Positions 49,001 to 57,287 of a DNA stretch of 64,000 bases are shown here, in pieces. How positions within the stretch are numbered: position 1 is the first letter of the stretch; each line of letters starts with the position of its first letter. A program made the position numbers and the translations under genes. Source of the DNA: Psychromonas sp. L1A2 (lineage in GTDB: Bacteria; Pseudomonadota; Gammaproteobacteria; Enterobacterales; Psychromonadaceae); the NCBI RefSeq assembly GCF_009828855.1, contig NZ_WUAG01000001.1, positions 930,001 to 994,000 on the forward strand, read 5' to 3'. The notes below the pieces were generated by a model. It did not search any database, was not told the origin of the DNA, and was given only the letters and a program-made list of their open reading frames with translations.

Positions 49001-49122
49001 AAAATAAAGAACAATTAGATTTCTTAACTGAACATGGTTGCCATGTATTTCAAGGTTATTTCTTTTCTAAGCCTCTTTATCCGAGCGATATTGAATCTCA
49101 ATATTTTAAAAAGTGCTCCTGA
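46075..49122 (+). CDS. Ammonium transporter-like sensor fused to PAS-GGDEF-EAL
   Basis: 1015 residues. Residues 1-375 are an Amt/Rh channel domain with 10-11 TM helices. The twin histidines are both visible (SVVHSVGG near 162 and VVPSHLVTGIWG near 322). A linker helix leads to a PAS domain (about 460-575), a GGDEF domain with intact GGDEF (about 665) and an EAL domain (about 760-1010: EALMRW, SINISGRHL, IDDFGTGYSS, KIDKSF, AEGVE). No RxxD I-site. Likely senses ammonium and sets c-di-GMP. Start ATG 46075 follows AAAGGATTATGGAAA. Confidence 0.93.
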   Translation: MDFSWLLICALLVFCMQAGFLCLESGKIRSKNSINVAAKNLSDFVLAAVIFWMFGFSFMFGDSLDGFIGSSLFFFGETQSAYQISFFLFQMMFCGTAATLVSGAVAERMTFIGYLCIACILSAVIYPVIGHWVWASSYQAGNSGWLESLGFVDFAGASVVHSVGGYVALAAIIIIGPRIGRFDVNSRLPTGNNVPMSVLGVLLIWFGWFGFNGGSTLQLTEQVPLIILNTCLAASWGGIIASLLHYYYKRFFDVGFLLNGVIAGLVSITANAHVVSPAEAMIIGIVGGVLLYFSTFWIEKLKIDDALGVVPSHLVTGIWGTLAVALFADLSLLDTGLTRLQQFEAQLIGVVSIGCYSFILSYLLLSILNRFVPLRVSAEDELKGTNVSEHHASTELIDLLSTMHKQQKAGAFNDPVPVEPFTEVGQIASQYNEVLARVKHEMTKRDDAINDFRASEKRKSAILQSSMDSILIINLEGIIIEFNPSAERNFGCTKQQVIGKNFIDLFIQTPDQDIIRNSLACKFSGSEGILRNIRNSITLIRHGNASFPAEITVTSANFGLSNNNEFTLHIRDVTRQLKLQSNLRQLAYSDPLTGLYNRTYLMDSLTKAIDPNHHKSGNVLLFFMDLDKFKKINDTLGHQAGDELLCEVAKRLIEVTGPNDTIARWGGDEFVVLFTGNFSIEIAHSKANEVLALMRSPLLLAGRKITIPTSLGVVITEKGKEYKAEQLIQHADIAMYHAKQRGRDNYQLFEIDMADKVQRDFNYEQEMLLGINSEHQFSLMYQPKVTHQGDLLGFEALMRWHHPKEGLISPIEFISIAEESDLIINIGEYALTQAAKQLVLWQAIGYKNVPISINISGRHLVSERLIPYIQRLLIDHPIDANLLEIEITEGVLLTDIDRCIDVLSQLKGLNIKISIDDFGTGYSSLNYLKRLPIDVLKIDKSFIDDCATVVEDGEICATIINLANNLRIITVAEGVENKEQLDFLTEHGCHVFQGYFFSKPLYPSDIESQYFKKCS

Positions 49123-49125
49123 TAA

Positions 49126-49156
49126 ATAGTATCGGTTATCAATAAACCGATACTAT
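49126..49156 (+). other. 12-bp perfect hairpin after the Amt-GGDEF-EAL gene
   Basis: ATAGTATCGGTT / AACCGATACTAT with a 7-base loop, starting four bases after the stop. No T run follows, so it is a terminator-like or mRNA-protecting stem rather than a classic terminator. Confidence 0.6.
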
Positions 49157-49468
49157 GTTAGATACCATGCTAGATATTATATTCGATACTCTGCTATTTT
49201 TTAAACTGCAGCATACTTTTTAGATTGTGATGTTTTTTTTATTCACTCATTCTCTAACTTATTGCCTTGATAACCTCAACCGCCGTATAACAGTGATCAA
49301 ACAATAATTTTACTCATCATTTTATCAATAGGTGCTTGGTATTATTAACGTTAACTGGTACGGTTAAGCAAAAATAAACAGAGGTAAAATGTGTGATTTT
49401 ATGTCCATTTTATGCTTGGTTTTTACACTAATTCTTCTATAAATAAAGCTTACCTAAGGGATTAAATT
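49157..49468. other. 312-base leader of the ABC importer operon
   Basis: AT-rich. Contains one short frame with a good ribosome site (49389-49442, listed separately). No recognised riboswitch. Confidence 0.5.
49389..49442 (+). CDS. Possible 17-residue leader ORF before the ABC importer
   Basis: ATG 49389 with AGAGG 5-9 bases upstream; reads MCDFMSILCLVFTLILL and stops 26 bases before the substrate-binding protein start. Hydrophobic, no run of one amino acid, so classical attenuation is not obvious. It could be a regulatory leader or chance. Confidence 0.3.
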   Translation: MCDFMSILCLVFTLILL

Positions 49469-50428
49469 ATGAAGCTACATTCAATTGTTAAAAGTACTCT
49501 CCTTGCCGCTGTCGTTATTTCTACTGGTTTACAAGCTAAACCGGTTTATGTAGCAACAACAGCTATCGTCGAACATCCTGCTTTAGATGCGGTTCGAGAT
49601 GGTGTTAAATCAGTATTAGAAGAAAGTGGTTATACAGGTGATGAATTAAAATTCACTTATGAAAGTGCACAAGGCCAACCTGCAATCGCAGCACAAATTG
49701 CGCGTAAAATGGTCGGTGATGAACCTGATGTAATTGTTGCCATTGCAACACCATCTGCACAAGCTGCCGTTAGTGTAAGCCGAAATATCCCAGTGGTTTT
49801 CTCTGCTGTTACCGATCCTATTGGTGCTAAATTAGTACAGTCGTTAAAGCAACCAGGTAGTAATGTGACTGGTTTATCTGACATGGTGAATGTGAGACAA
49901 CATTTAGCATTAATCAAAGAATTTGTTCCTAATTTAAAAACGCTAGGCGTACCTTACAATCCTGGTGAAGCAAACTCTGTTTCAAGTGTTGCTGCGTTAA
50001 AAGTGGCAGCCGCTGAAATGGGGATTAAAATTATTGAATCAGCAGCACCAAAATCTGCTGACGTAATGATTGCAACAAAACAACTGGTCGGCAAAGTAGA
50101 TGCTATCTATTGTCCAATTGATAACACCATTATTAGTGCTGTTGAGTCTGTTATTAAAGTAGGCATTGACGCACAAATTCCTGTGTTTGCTGGTGATACC
50201 GATACCGTTTCTCGTGGTGCAGTTGCTGCCGTAGGTTACAACTACTTCGATTTAGGTCGTCAAACCGGTGATATCGTTGTACGTATCCTAAAAGGTGAAA
50301 AAGCAGGTTCAATCGATGTCAAAATGGCAGAAGGTACAGACCTGTACGTTAACCCTAAAATGGCCGCTAAAATGGGCATCGAAGTTCCTGCTGCTGTTTT
50401 AGCTCGTGCTACTAAAGTTATTAAATAA
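49469..50428 (+). CDS. ABC importer substrate-binding protein (TrpX / PF04392-like)
   Basis: 319 residues. Signal peptide (cleavage near LQAKP), then two-lobed periplasmic fold with VEHPALDAVRDGV, IVAIATPSAQA, VFSAVTDPIGAKLV, GSNVTGLSD, IPVFAGDTDTV. This ABC_sub_bind family includes tryptophan/tyrosine-type binding proteins (TrpX); the ligand here is not established. First gene of a three-gene importer operon with the permease 12 bases downstream. Confidence 0.87.
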   Translation: MKLHSIVKSTLLAAVVISTGLQAKPVYVATTAIVEHPALDAVRDGVKSVLEESGYTGDELKFTYESAQGQPAIAAQIARKMVGDEPDVIVAIATPSAQAAVSVSRNIPVVFSAVTDPIGAKLVQSLKQPGSNVTGLSDMVNVRQHLALIKEFVPNLKTLGVPYNPGEANSVSSVAALKVAAAEMGIKIIESAAPKSADVMIATKQLVGKVDAIYCPIDNTIISAVESVIKVGIDAQIPVFAGDTDTVSRGAVAAVGYNYFDLGRQTGDIVVRILKGEKAGSIDVKMAEGTDLYVNPKMAAKMGIEVPAAVLARATKVIK

Positions 50429-50440
50429 GAATCGATAAAT

Positions 50441-51346
50441 ATGTCTCTTTTTTCATTTTTAGGTACGTTAGAAATTGGTCTCATTTATGGCTTAGTTGCC
50501 ATTGGGGTATACCTTACTTTTCGTATCTTGGATTTTCCAGATCTGACCGTTGACGGTAGCTTTACACTTGGCGCAGCTGTTACGGCAACTCTGATTGTAA
50601 TGGGCGTTAATGTTTTTTTAGCAACACTCGCAGGTACCATTGCCGCTGCATGTGCGGGCTTAGTTACCGCTTGGTTAAACTTACGTTTTGATATATTGCA
50701 TTTATTAGCCAGTATTTTAACCATGACCGCGTTATATACCATTAATCTACGTGTGATGGGTAAACCGAATGTCGCGTTAATTATGGAACCCACTATTTTA
50801 ACGCCTTTTGAAGGCTTATTTGGCTTGCCAGATATGTACATGCGCGTCATCTTTGTTGCTGTGTGCGCTGTGATAGGTGGATTGTTAGTGGCTTGGTTCT
50901 TAAAAACACAATACGGATTAGCAATGCGTGCTGTGGGCTCTAATAAGCGAATGGCCCAAGCAAATGGTATTGTCGTTAAACAGAAAGTCTACGCTGGTTT
51001 AGCACTTTCTAACGGTTTAGTTGGACTGGCAGGCGCTTTGTTTGCTCAAACTAATGGCTTTGCTGATTCGACCATGGGTATCGGTACCATCGTGGTTGGT
51101 TTAGCGGCGGTTATTATTGGTCAATCATTGTTTGCTAGCCGTTCAATGTATGTGATTGTATTAAGCTGTATTGTCGGTTCAGTATTGTATCGACTCGCTG
51201 TTTCGATGGCCCTTAATGCTGACTTCTTAGGCTTTAGCGCATCAGATTTAAACTTGATCACGGCAGTTCTGGTTGCCTTGGCATTGATCTTTCCTAAGTT
51301 ACGTAATGAATGGAAAGCAAAACAAGCAGCGAGGAATGAAGCATGA
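50441..51346 (+). CDS. ABC importer permease (branched-chain/TrpY-like)
   Basis: 301 residues, eight to nine TM segments, BPD_transp_2 (LivH/RbsC) family: IGVYLTFRILDFPDLTVDGSF, ALYTINLRVMGKPNVAL, GLAMRAVGSN and GNGLVGLAGALFAQ-like segment. It partners the preceding binding protein and overlaps the ATPase gene by ATGA. Confidence 0.88.
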   Translation: MSLFSFLGTLEIGLIYGLVAIGVYLTFRILDFPDLTVDGSFTLGAAVTATLIVMGVNVFLATLAGTIAAACAGLVTAWLNLRFDILHLLASILTMTALYTINLRVMGKPNVALIMEPTILTPFEGLFGLPDMYMRVIFVAVCAVIGGLLVAWFLKTQYGLAMRAVGSNKRMAQANGIVVKQKVYAGLALSNGLVGLAGALFAQTNGFADSTMGIGTIVVGLAAVIIGQSLFASRSMYVIVLSCIVGSVLYRLAVSMALNADFLGFSASDLNLITAVLVALALIFPKLRNEWKAKQAARNEA

Positions 51347-52146
51347 TTAGTTGTAAAGATTTACACGTTACCTTTAACCGTGGTTTACCGACTGAAAAGC
51401 TCGCACTGCGCGGTATCGACTTAACCATACCGCAAGGCGAATTTGTGACAGTTATTGGTTCAAACGGTGCTGGTAAATCAACACTGTTGAACACTATCGC
51501 AGGTGATATCAAGAGTACTAAAGGGCAAATTCTTTTTGGTGACCGAGATGTGACTAAGTTACCGGCAACGGGCCGCACGGCAGATATTGCTCGTGTATTT
51601 CAAGATCCATTAGCAGGAACCTGTGGCGATTTGACCGTTGAAGAAAATATGGCACTAGCTTATGGTCGTGGTCAAAGAGGGCGCTTGTCTTCAGCGCTTA
51701 ATAGCAAAATGCGTAACGTATTTCGTGAGCAACTAAGCCGTTTAAACTTAGGTCTTGAAAACCGTCTTGAAAGTGAAATGGGATTGTTGTCAGGTGGTCA
51801 ACGTCAATCAGTGAGTTTGTTGATGTCAGCATTACAGCCAAGCTCAATTCTATTGTTAGATGAACATACGGCTGCGCTTGATCCTAAAACAGCGGCATTA
51901 ATTCTGGACATTACTTCGCAAATTATTGCTGAAAAAGAATTAACCGTAATGATGGTAACGCACTCTATGCGCCAAGCTTTAGACCATGGTTCTCGTACTA
52001 TCATGTTGCATGAAGGTAAGATTATCTTTGATTTGTCTGGCGAAGAACGCGCTGGTTATGAAGTGAAAGACTTATTAAATCTATTTGCACAAGCACGAAC
52101 TGATGGCGAAGAATTAGATGATGATAAGTTGTTGTTAGGGGCTTAG
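51343..52146 (+). CDS. ABC importer ATP-binding protein (TrpZ-like)
   Basis: 267 residues. Walker A GSNGAGKST (about 41), Q-loop ARVFQDP, signature LSGGQRQSVSLLMS (about 148), Walker B ILLLDEHTAALDP (about 168), H-loop MVTHSM. Energises the importer. Coupled to the permease by ATGA overlap; closed by a terminator. Confidence 0.9.
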   Translation: MISCKDLHVTFNRGLPTEKLALRGIDLTIPQGEFVTVIGSNGAGKSTLLNTIAGDIKSTKGQILFGDRDVTKLPATGRTADIARVFQDPLAGTCGDLTVEENMALAYGRGQRGRLSSALNSKMRNVFREQLSRLNLGLENRLESEMGLLSGGQRQSVSLLMSALQPSSILLLDEHTAALDPKTAALILDITSQIIAEKELTVMMVTHSMRQALDHGSRTIMLHEGKIIFDLSGEERAGYEVKDLLNLFAQARTDGEELDDDKLLLGA

Positions 52147-52170
52147 TTTACTCATTTCATATGCTGTTAT

Positions 52171-52196
52171 AAAAAGAGCCTTAAGGCTCTTTTTTT
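52171..52196 (+). terminator. Terminator of the ABC importer operon
   Basis: AAAAAGAGCCTTAAGGCTCT with T run, 25 bases past the stop. Almost the same stem as the rpsO terminator. Confidence 0.9.
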
Positions 52197-52223
52197 GTAA
52201 TAAGTTACTGCACTAATTAAAGA

Positions 52224-52604
52224 TTATTTTTTCGAATGTAACCCAATCATATTACCTTCTGAATCAAGCACTAAGCTGATAAATCCAAATTCTCTAATAG
52301 CCATTTTAGGTTTTTGAATTGAGCCACCAACAGCCTTCACTTTAGCCTCTTCAATCGCACAGTCATCACAAGAGAAATAAATTATTGTGCCGCCTCCGCC
52401 AGCTAATACTCGTTTCATTTTGACTAAAGCACCTGTCACACCTGGCTTTGTTTTATCAGAAGGAAAAGCGAGCATCTTTATACTACTGTCGTCTGGATCA
52501 CCAATTTCAGATAAACTAACCTCAAATACTGATTCATAAAATTTCTGAGCTCTTGCTAAATCATCTACATAAATTTCAAACCAACTGACAGGATTATTAT
52601 ACAT
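52224..52604 (-). CDS. VOC (glyoxalase/bleomycin-resistance) family protein
   Basis: 126 residues from ATG 52604, with GAGGAAAC directly upstream; the frame's extra 27 residues lack a ribosome site. VOC fold: VSWFEIYVDDLARAQKFYESVF at the start, GALVKM, IIYFSCDD, and FGFISLVLDSEGNMIGLHS at the end. Metal-dependent enzyme or binding protein of unknown substrate; resembles the YaeR/PhnB-like group of small VOC proteins. Confidence 0.85.
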   Translation of the reverse strand: MYNNPVSWFEIYVDDLARAQKFYESVFEVSLSEIGDPDDSSIKMLAFPSDKTKPGVTGALVKMKRVLAGGGGTIIYFSCDDCAIEEAKVKAVGGSIQKPKMAIREFGFISLVLDSEGNMIGLHSKK

Positions 52605-52841
52605 TTTCGTTTCCTCAATGATTAATGATTGTCTTAAAGTAAAACCACATGGTGATACCGATAGAAACATGTCTTTGATAAACATTCAATATCCATTTCG
52701 AGAATAGCTGATATAACGTAAAGGTTATCTGACTGTGAAGAGTGGTTCCCTGAATATTTACATTTAAAAAAGTATGATAGTCATTGATTTAAAAAGTATT
52801 ATGGGATGTTTTACTCATTACAAATAACAATAGGAAAACTA

Positions 52842-53489
52842 ATGCGACCAAGTGAACAATTAAAACAAACTTGTATTGATGATTGGTTAAAAGCGACCAA
52901 CCATCCTTTTTGTATTGAACTAGCAGATGGAAGCTTACCATTAGAAAAAATGCGAGTGTATTTGGCTCAAGATTATACTTTTATTGATAACTTTGTACGT
53001 CTAGCTGCTTCAGCAATTCACCATGCGCCCACTTTACCTGACCGTTTACCATTGGCACATTTTTTAGGTATTATTGCTGGTCCTGAAAATACCTATTTTC
53101 AACGTTCCTTTGAGATATTGGATGTTGCTCAGTCAGAAAGAGTCAACCCCGCTTTATTAAAACCCACCAATGATTTCCAAGCATTAATGTTGAAAGCGGC
53201 GAACAGTGGTGAATACGGGAATATGATTGCAGTATTATGTGTTGCAGAGTGGGTTTACTTAAGTTGGGCAAGACCTTTTGTAGACTCTGTTGAAGGGCTA
53301 CCATTTTATTTTGGTGAGTGGATCACCTTACATTCTGGCGAGTACTTTGAATCAGTAATAGAGCATTTACGTACTCAACTCGATACTGTATTTAATCATG
53401 CTGATGCCGAGCAACAAGAAACGATGCAACATTACTTTCAGCAAGCTGTGTTATTAGAAAAACAGTTCTTTGATGCTTGTTATCAATAA
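52842..53489 (+). CDS. TenA-like protein (thiaminase II family)
   Basis: 215 residues from ATG 52842 (AGGAAAA upstream). Helical TenA/THI-4 fold: HPFCIELADGSLPLEKMRVYLAQDY, FIDNFVRLAASAI, FGEWITLHSGEYFESVIEHL, LEKQFFDACY. TenA proteins hydrolyse aminopyrimidines for thiamin salvage. The usual catalytic CEW/CYW segment here reads LCVAEW, so Cys is shifted three places before E; activity is uncertain. No thi genes are adjacent. Confidence 0.85.
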   Translation: MRPSEQLKQTCIDDWLKATNHPFCIELADGSLPLEKMRVYLAQDYTFIDNFVRLAASAIHHAPTLPDRLPLAHFLGIIAGPENTYFQRSFEILDVAQSERVNPALLKPTNDFQALMLKAANSGEYGNMIAVLCVAEWVYLSWARPFVDSVEGLPFYFGEWITLHSGEYFESVIEHLRTQLDTVFNHADAEQQETMQHYFQQAVLLEKQFFDACYQ

Positions 53490-53568
53490 CAGTCATCAAT
53501 ATATAATTTTAATGTGTTGGTTTTACACTTTACATTAAGCTCATTATCCAACTATTAATAATGAGCTT

Positions 53569-54255
53569 TTACTTCTTAATATCACCAAAAATAATATCCG
53601 TATGACAATCTACCCATAACTCATGCTTTGCCATTATTTTAGTAAACATCGAACTTTGTAAATAAGTATTTAACCAAGCGCGGAGTTTAGGGTAGGGCGA
53701 TTGTTGATACCATTGACGTTCTACTTTCGAAAACTGGCGAACAAAAGGCATCAAGGCAATATCTAACAAGCCTTCGTATTGAGAGGTTAAAAAAGCGTGT
53801 TGAGATAAGCGAGCTTCTAATTTTTGTAAGTACACTTCACAAACTTGTCGGCGTTCTACAATATCGGTTTCTTGATAACGTTTGGCACATTTATAGGCTT
53901 CAACTGCTACAAAAAAGTGTTTTTCAAATTCATCAATAATAGCAATTACTTCTGTAAGGGATTCGTTACCTTGAAAGGATAATAAATAACTTGGATCGTT
54001 ATCTTTTAGTACCTTCAGCATAATATCGAGACTTTCTTCAACGACCTCAGTCGTGATTCCATCTACTTGAGAAACCAACATCGGCACGGTGCCTTTCGTT
54101 GATAACGCGAGCATCTCTGCTGGTTTATTATTTAATTTAATCGCGCGTATCAATACTGGTTGTTGAGATTTAAAAATAGCAATACGAGCACGCATCGCAT
54201 AGGGGCAATGTTGCAGTGAATAAAGTATCGGTATATTGGAGAATTGTGTGGTCAT
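53569..54255 (-). CDS. Glutathione S-transferase-like protein
   Basis: 228 residues from ATG 54255. N-terminal thioredoxin fold with LYSLQHCPYAMRARIAI and the cis-Pro segment GTVPML; then the helical C-terminal domain (about 90-225). The GST_N motif with Cys-Pro-Tyr suggests a redox/glutathione-linked function. ATG 54255 chosen over TTG 54267. Confidence 0.85.
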   Translation of the reverse strand: MTTQFSNIPILYSLQHCPYAMRARIAIFKSQQPVLIRAIKLNNKPAEMLALSTKGTVPMLVSQVDGITTEVVEESLDIMLKVLKDNDPSYLLSFQGNESLTEVIAIIDEFEKHFFVAVEAYKCAKRYQETDIVERRQVCEVYLQKLEARLSQHAFLTSQYEGLLDIALMPFVRQFSKVERQWYQQSPYPKLRAWLNTYLQSSMFTKIMAKHELWVDCHTDIIFGDIKK

Positions 54256-54519
54256 TAATAAGCTCAATTAAACAGACGTAAATTGGTCATATATTACCTG
54301 TACTGTACTCTCTGAGCTAGTGTTGAAAAATGAGTCAGGTAGTAGATTCATTTATTTGTACACTTTTTAATACATTTATTCAGAGTCTGTTTACTTTTGA
54401 TTCTACAGGCTTGTTTATCTTAAAATATTCATCTAAAAAATTTTAAAAATCGTTTGCTTGGCGTATACTGTCGGCGCGATAAAAAGCAAAATGAAAATAA
54501 TACTATTAAAGGAAAAAAA
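54256..54519. other. 264-base leader of pnp
   Basis: T-rich, divergent from the GST gene. A TTGCTTGGCGTATACTGTCG segment near 54452 may be part of the pnp promoter. No gene; the upstream frame before 54520 is not conserved. Confidence 0.45.
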
Positions 54520-56628
54520 ATGACTCCTATTGTAAAAAGTTTCCAGTATGGCGAACATACGGTAACACTAGAAACTGGCGTAATTGCACGTCAAGCAACT
54601 GCGGCTGTAATGTGTAGCATGGACGATACGTGTGTATTCGTTTCTGTTGTTGGTAAAAATGCTGATGATCAAGAGCGTGATTTCTTCCCTCTGACTGTTA
54701 ACTACCAAGAAAAAACATACGCGGCAGGTAAAATTCCAGGTGGTTTCTTCAAACGTGAAGGCCGCCCATCAGAAGAAGAAACGTTAATTTGTCGTCTTAT
54801 TGACCGTCCAATTCGTCCACTTTTCCCTGCTGGCTTTAAAAACGAAGTACAAGTGATTGCAACTGTTGTTTCAATCAACCCAGAAGTTAACCCAGATGTT
54901 GTTGCAATGATCGCAACATCTGCGGCACTGTCTATCTCTGGTATGCCTTTTAACGGTCCTATCGGTTGTGCTCGTGTTGGTTATAAAGAAGGTCAATACC
55001 TACTTAACCCAACTAAAACAGAATTAGAAACAAGTGATCTTAACCTTGTTGTATCTGGTACAGACAACGCAGTATTAATGGTTGAATCTGAAGCGGCTAT
55101 CTTAAGCGAAGACGTCATGTTAGGCGCTGTGGTATTCGGTCACGATGAGCAACAAGTTGTTATTGAAGCTATCAAAGAATTCGCTTCTGAAGTTGCACGT
55201 CCTAAATGGGATTGGACTGCTCCAGTACGTAACGAAGCATTAGATGCTGCGATTGCTACTGAAGCACAAGCGCGTTTTGAACAAGCTTACCAAATCAGTG
55301 ATAAAGGCGAGCGTTACGACGCAATCAAAGCTATCACAACTGAAGTTAAAGCTAAATTATTAGCTGAAGATGAAGCATTAGTGGCTAAGCAAGTAGGCGA
55401 ATACCTACATGATTTAGAGAAAACGGTTGTACGTACTCGCATCATCAAAGGTGAGCCACGTATCGATGGACGTGATCCTGAAAGCATTCGTGCTCTTGAC
55501 GTACGTACTGGTGTTTTACCGCGTACTCACGGTTCAGCATTATTTACACGTGGTGAAACTCAAGCATTAGTTACAGCAACGCTTGGTACACAACGTGATG
55601 CTCAAATTATCGACAGCCTAATGGGTGAGAAGAAAGATCACTTCTTATTACATTACAACTTCCCTCCATACTGTGTAGGCGAAACTGGTTTTGTTGGTTC
55701 ACCTAAACGTCGTGAAATTGGTCATGGTCGTCTAGCTAAACGTGGTGTATTAGCGGTAATGCCTTCTGTTGAAGAATTCCCATACACAGTACGTGTTGTA
55801 TCAGAAATCACTGAATCTAACGGTTCATCTTCAATGGCTTCTGTTTGTGGTTCATCTCTAGCATTAATGGATGCTGGTGTTCCACTTAAAGCATCTGTTG
55901 CAGGTATCGCGATGGGTCTAGTGAAAGAAGGCGAAGAGTTCGTTGTTCTTTCTGATATCTTAGGTGATGAAGATCATCTTGGCGATATGGACTTTAAAGT
56001 AGCGGGTACAACTAACGGTATCACTGCTTTACAAATGGATATCAAAATCGAAGGTATCACACGTGAAATCATGCAAATTGCTTTAAACCAAGCAAAAGCA
56101 GCACGTTTACATATTCTTACTGTTATGGATGAAGCAATCTCTGAAGGTCGTGATGACATTTCTCAGTTCGCTCCACGTATTCACACACTAAAAATCAATA
56201 CTGATAAAATCCGTGATGTTATTGGTAAAGGCGGCGCAGTTATCCGTGCTCTATGTGAAGAAACAGGTACTACAATTGAAATCGAAGATGACGGTACAGT
56301 TAAAATTGCTGCAACATCTGGTGAGCAAGCTGAAGATGCAATCAACCGCATTAAAGCACTTACAGCTGAAGTTGAAGTAGGTACTATCTACCACGGTAAA
56401 GTGGTACGTCTAGCTGATTTCGGCGCATTTGTTAACATTCTTCCTGGTAAAGACGGTCTAGTTCACATCTCACAAATCTGTGAAGAACGTGTTCAAAAAG
56501 TATCTGATTACCTGAAAGAAGGTCAAGAAGTTAAAGTTAAAGTACTAGAAGTAGATCGCCAAGGTCGCGTACGTCTTTCTATGAAAGAAGCAGCAGATAA
56601 AGTTGAAGCAGCTCCAGCAGCTGAATAA
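54520..56628 (+). CDS. pnp: Polyribonucleotide nucleotidyltransferase (PNPase)
   Basis: 702 residues from ATG 54520 (AAAGGA upstream; the frame's extra 22 residues are leader). Two RNase PH domains, KH domain ([15 protein letters not shown], about 562) and S1 domain ([19 protein letters not shown]). 3'-to-5' phosphorolytic RNase of the degradosome. It should follow rpsO but is 11 kb away. A broken copy of its 3' end lies at 56731-57004. Confidence 0.96.
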   Translation: MTPIVKSFQYGEHTVTLETGVIARQATAAVMCSMDDTCVFVSVVGKNADDQERDFFPLTVNYQEKTYAAGKIPGGFFKREGRPSEEETLICRLIDRPIRPLFPAGFKNEVQVIATVVSINPEVNPDVVAMIATSAALSISGMPFNGPIGCARVGYKEGQYLLNPTKTELETSDLNLVVSGTDNAVLMVESEAAILSEDVMLGAVVFGHDEQQVVIEAIKEFASEVARPKWDWTAPVRNEALDAAIATEAQARFEQAYQISDKGERYDAIKAITTEVKAKLLAEDEALVAKQVGEYLHDLEKTVVRTRIIKGEPRIDGRDPESIRALDVRTGVLPRTHGSALFTRGETQALVTATLGTQRDAQIIDSLMGEKKDHFLLHYNFPPYCVGETGFVGSPKRREIGHGRLAKRGVLAVMPSVEEFPYTVRVVSEITESNGSSSMASVCGSSLALMDAGVPLKASVAGIAMGLVKEGEEFVVLSDILGDEDHLGDMDFKVAGTTNGITALQMDIKIEGITREIMQIALNQAKAARLHILTVMDEAISEGRDDISQFAPRIHTLKINTDKIRDVIGKGGAVIRALCEETGTTIEIEDDGTVKIAATSGEQAEDAINRIKALTAEVEVGTIYHGKVVRLADFGAFVNILPGKDGLVHISQICEERVQKVSDYLKEGQEVKVKVLEVDRQGRVRLSMKEAADKVEAAPAAE

Positions 56629-56680
56629 TCTTTTTTAAAGTGTCTTTTATTTAAGGATACTTTCTAATGCATTAACTTAT

Positions 56681-56706
56681 AAAGGAAGCTTCGGCTTCCT
56701 TTTTTT
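56681..56706 (+). terminator. Terminator of pnp
   Basis: AAAGGAAGC-TTCG-GCTTCCTTTTTTT, 53 bases after the stop. Confidence 0.92.
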
Positions 56707-56730
56707 GTACCTGTAAAACATTAAAAGAAC

Positions 56731-57004
56731 AAAGACGGCTTAGTTCATATCTCACAGTTATACCTCAAGCTTATTATTTAAAACAAGGGCGAAGAGCGTA
56801 TTCAAAAAGTATCAGTTCCTTCTTCGCACTGCGAAACTGCGTTTCGGTTACTCAGTATTAGCCTATTATTTATCTTGTGAAATAAAGAAGGTCAAGAAGT
56901 TAAAGTACTAGAAGCTTAAGCCTTAAAAGTAAGTCGCCAAGGTCGCGTACGTCTTTCGATGAAAGAAGCAGCAGATAAAGTTGAAGTAGCTCCAGCAGTT
57001 GAGT
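56731..57004 (+). pseudogene. Broken duplicate of the pnp 3' end (S1 domain)
   Basis: Matches pnp from about 56446 to its end: CAAAGACGGCTTAGTTCATA, CGTATTCAAAAAGTATC, AAGAAGGTCAAGAAGTTAAAG, CGCCAAGGTCGCGTACGTCT, ATGAAAGAAGCAGCAGATAA and CTCCAGCAG. Stops, small deletions and about 60 inserted bases near 56822 make it non-coding. A tandem duplication of the gene end, followed by its own terminator. Confidence 0.88.
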
Positions 57005-57035
57005 CATTTTTTCTAAGCTCTATCTAGATATTATT

Positions 57036-57059
57036 AAGCAAGCTTCGGCTTGCATTTTT
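57036..57059 (+). terminator. Terminator after the pnp remnant
   Basis: AAGCAAGCTTCGGCTTGCA plus T run. Related copies occur at 60127 and 62392. Confidence 0.82.
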
Positions 57060-57287
57060 ATGCGTGAAGGAAAGTTACTTATTCTGTTATGAGCTGCTAG
57101 ATATTGGCTTCATTTTATTTTTAATGAATTTTTATTTTTGTGTAAGGACATCTTTTATCCATTGATCGGCATTAAAAATCATAAGTGAACTATTTTTTAA
57201 ATTTTTAATGATTTTTTAATCAATTTCAACAAATTAATGTATTATTCAGTTTAATGAATACTTTACCTATGGATAGGAATTTAAAAA

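Noticed and set aside
49343-49365. TrpR operator before the TrpX-like ABC importer
   Set aside because: Only one half-site (GTTAACTGGTACG) resembles the trp operator; the other half does not match.
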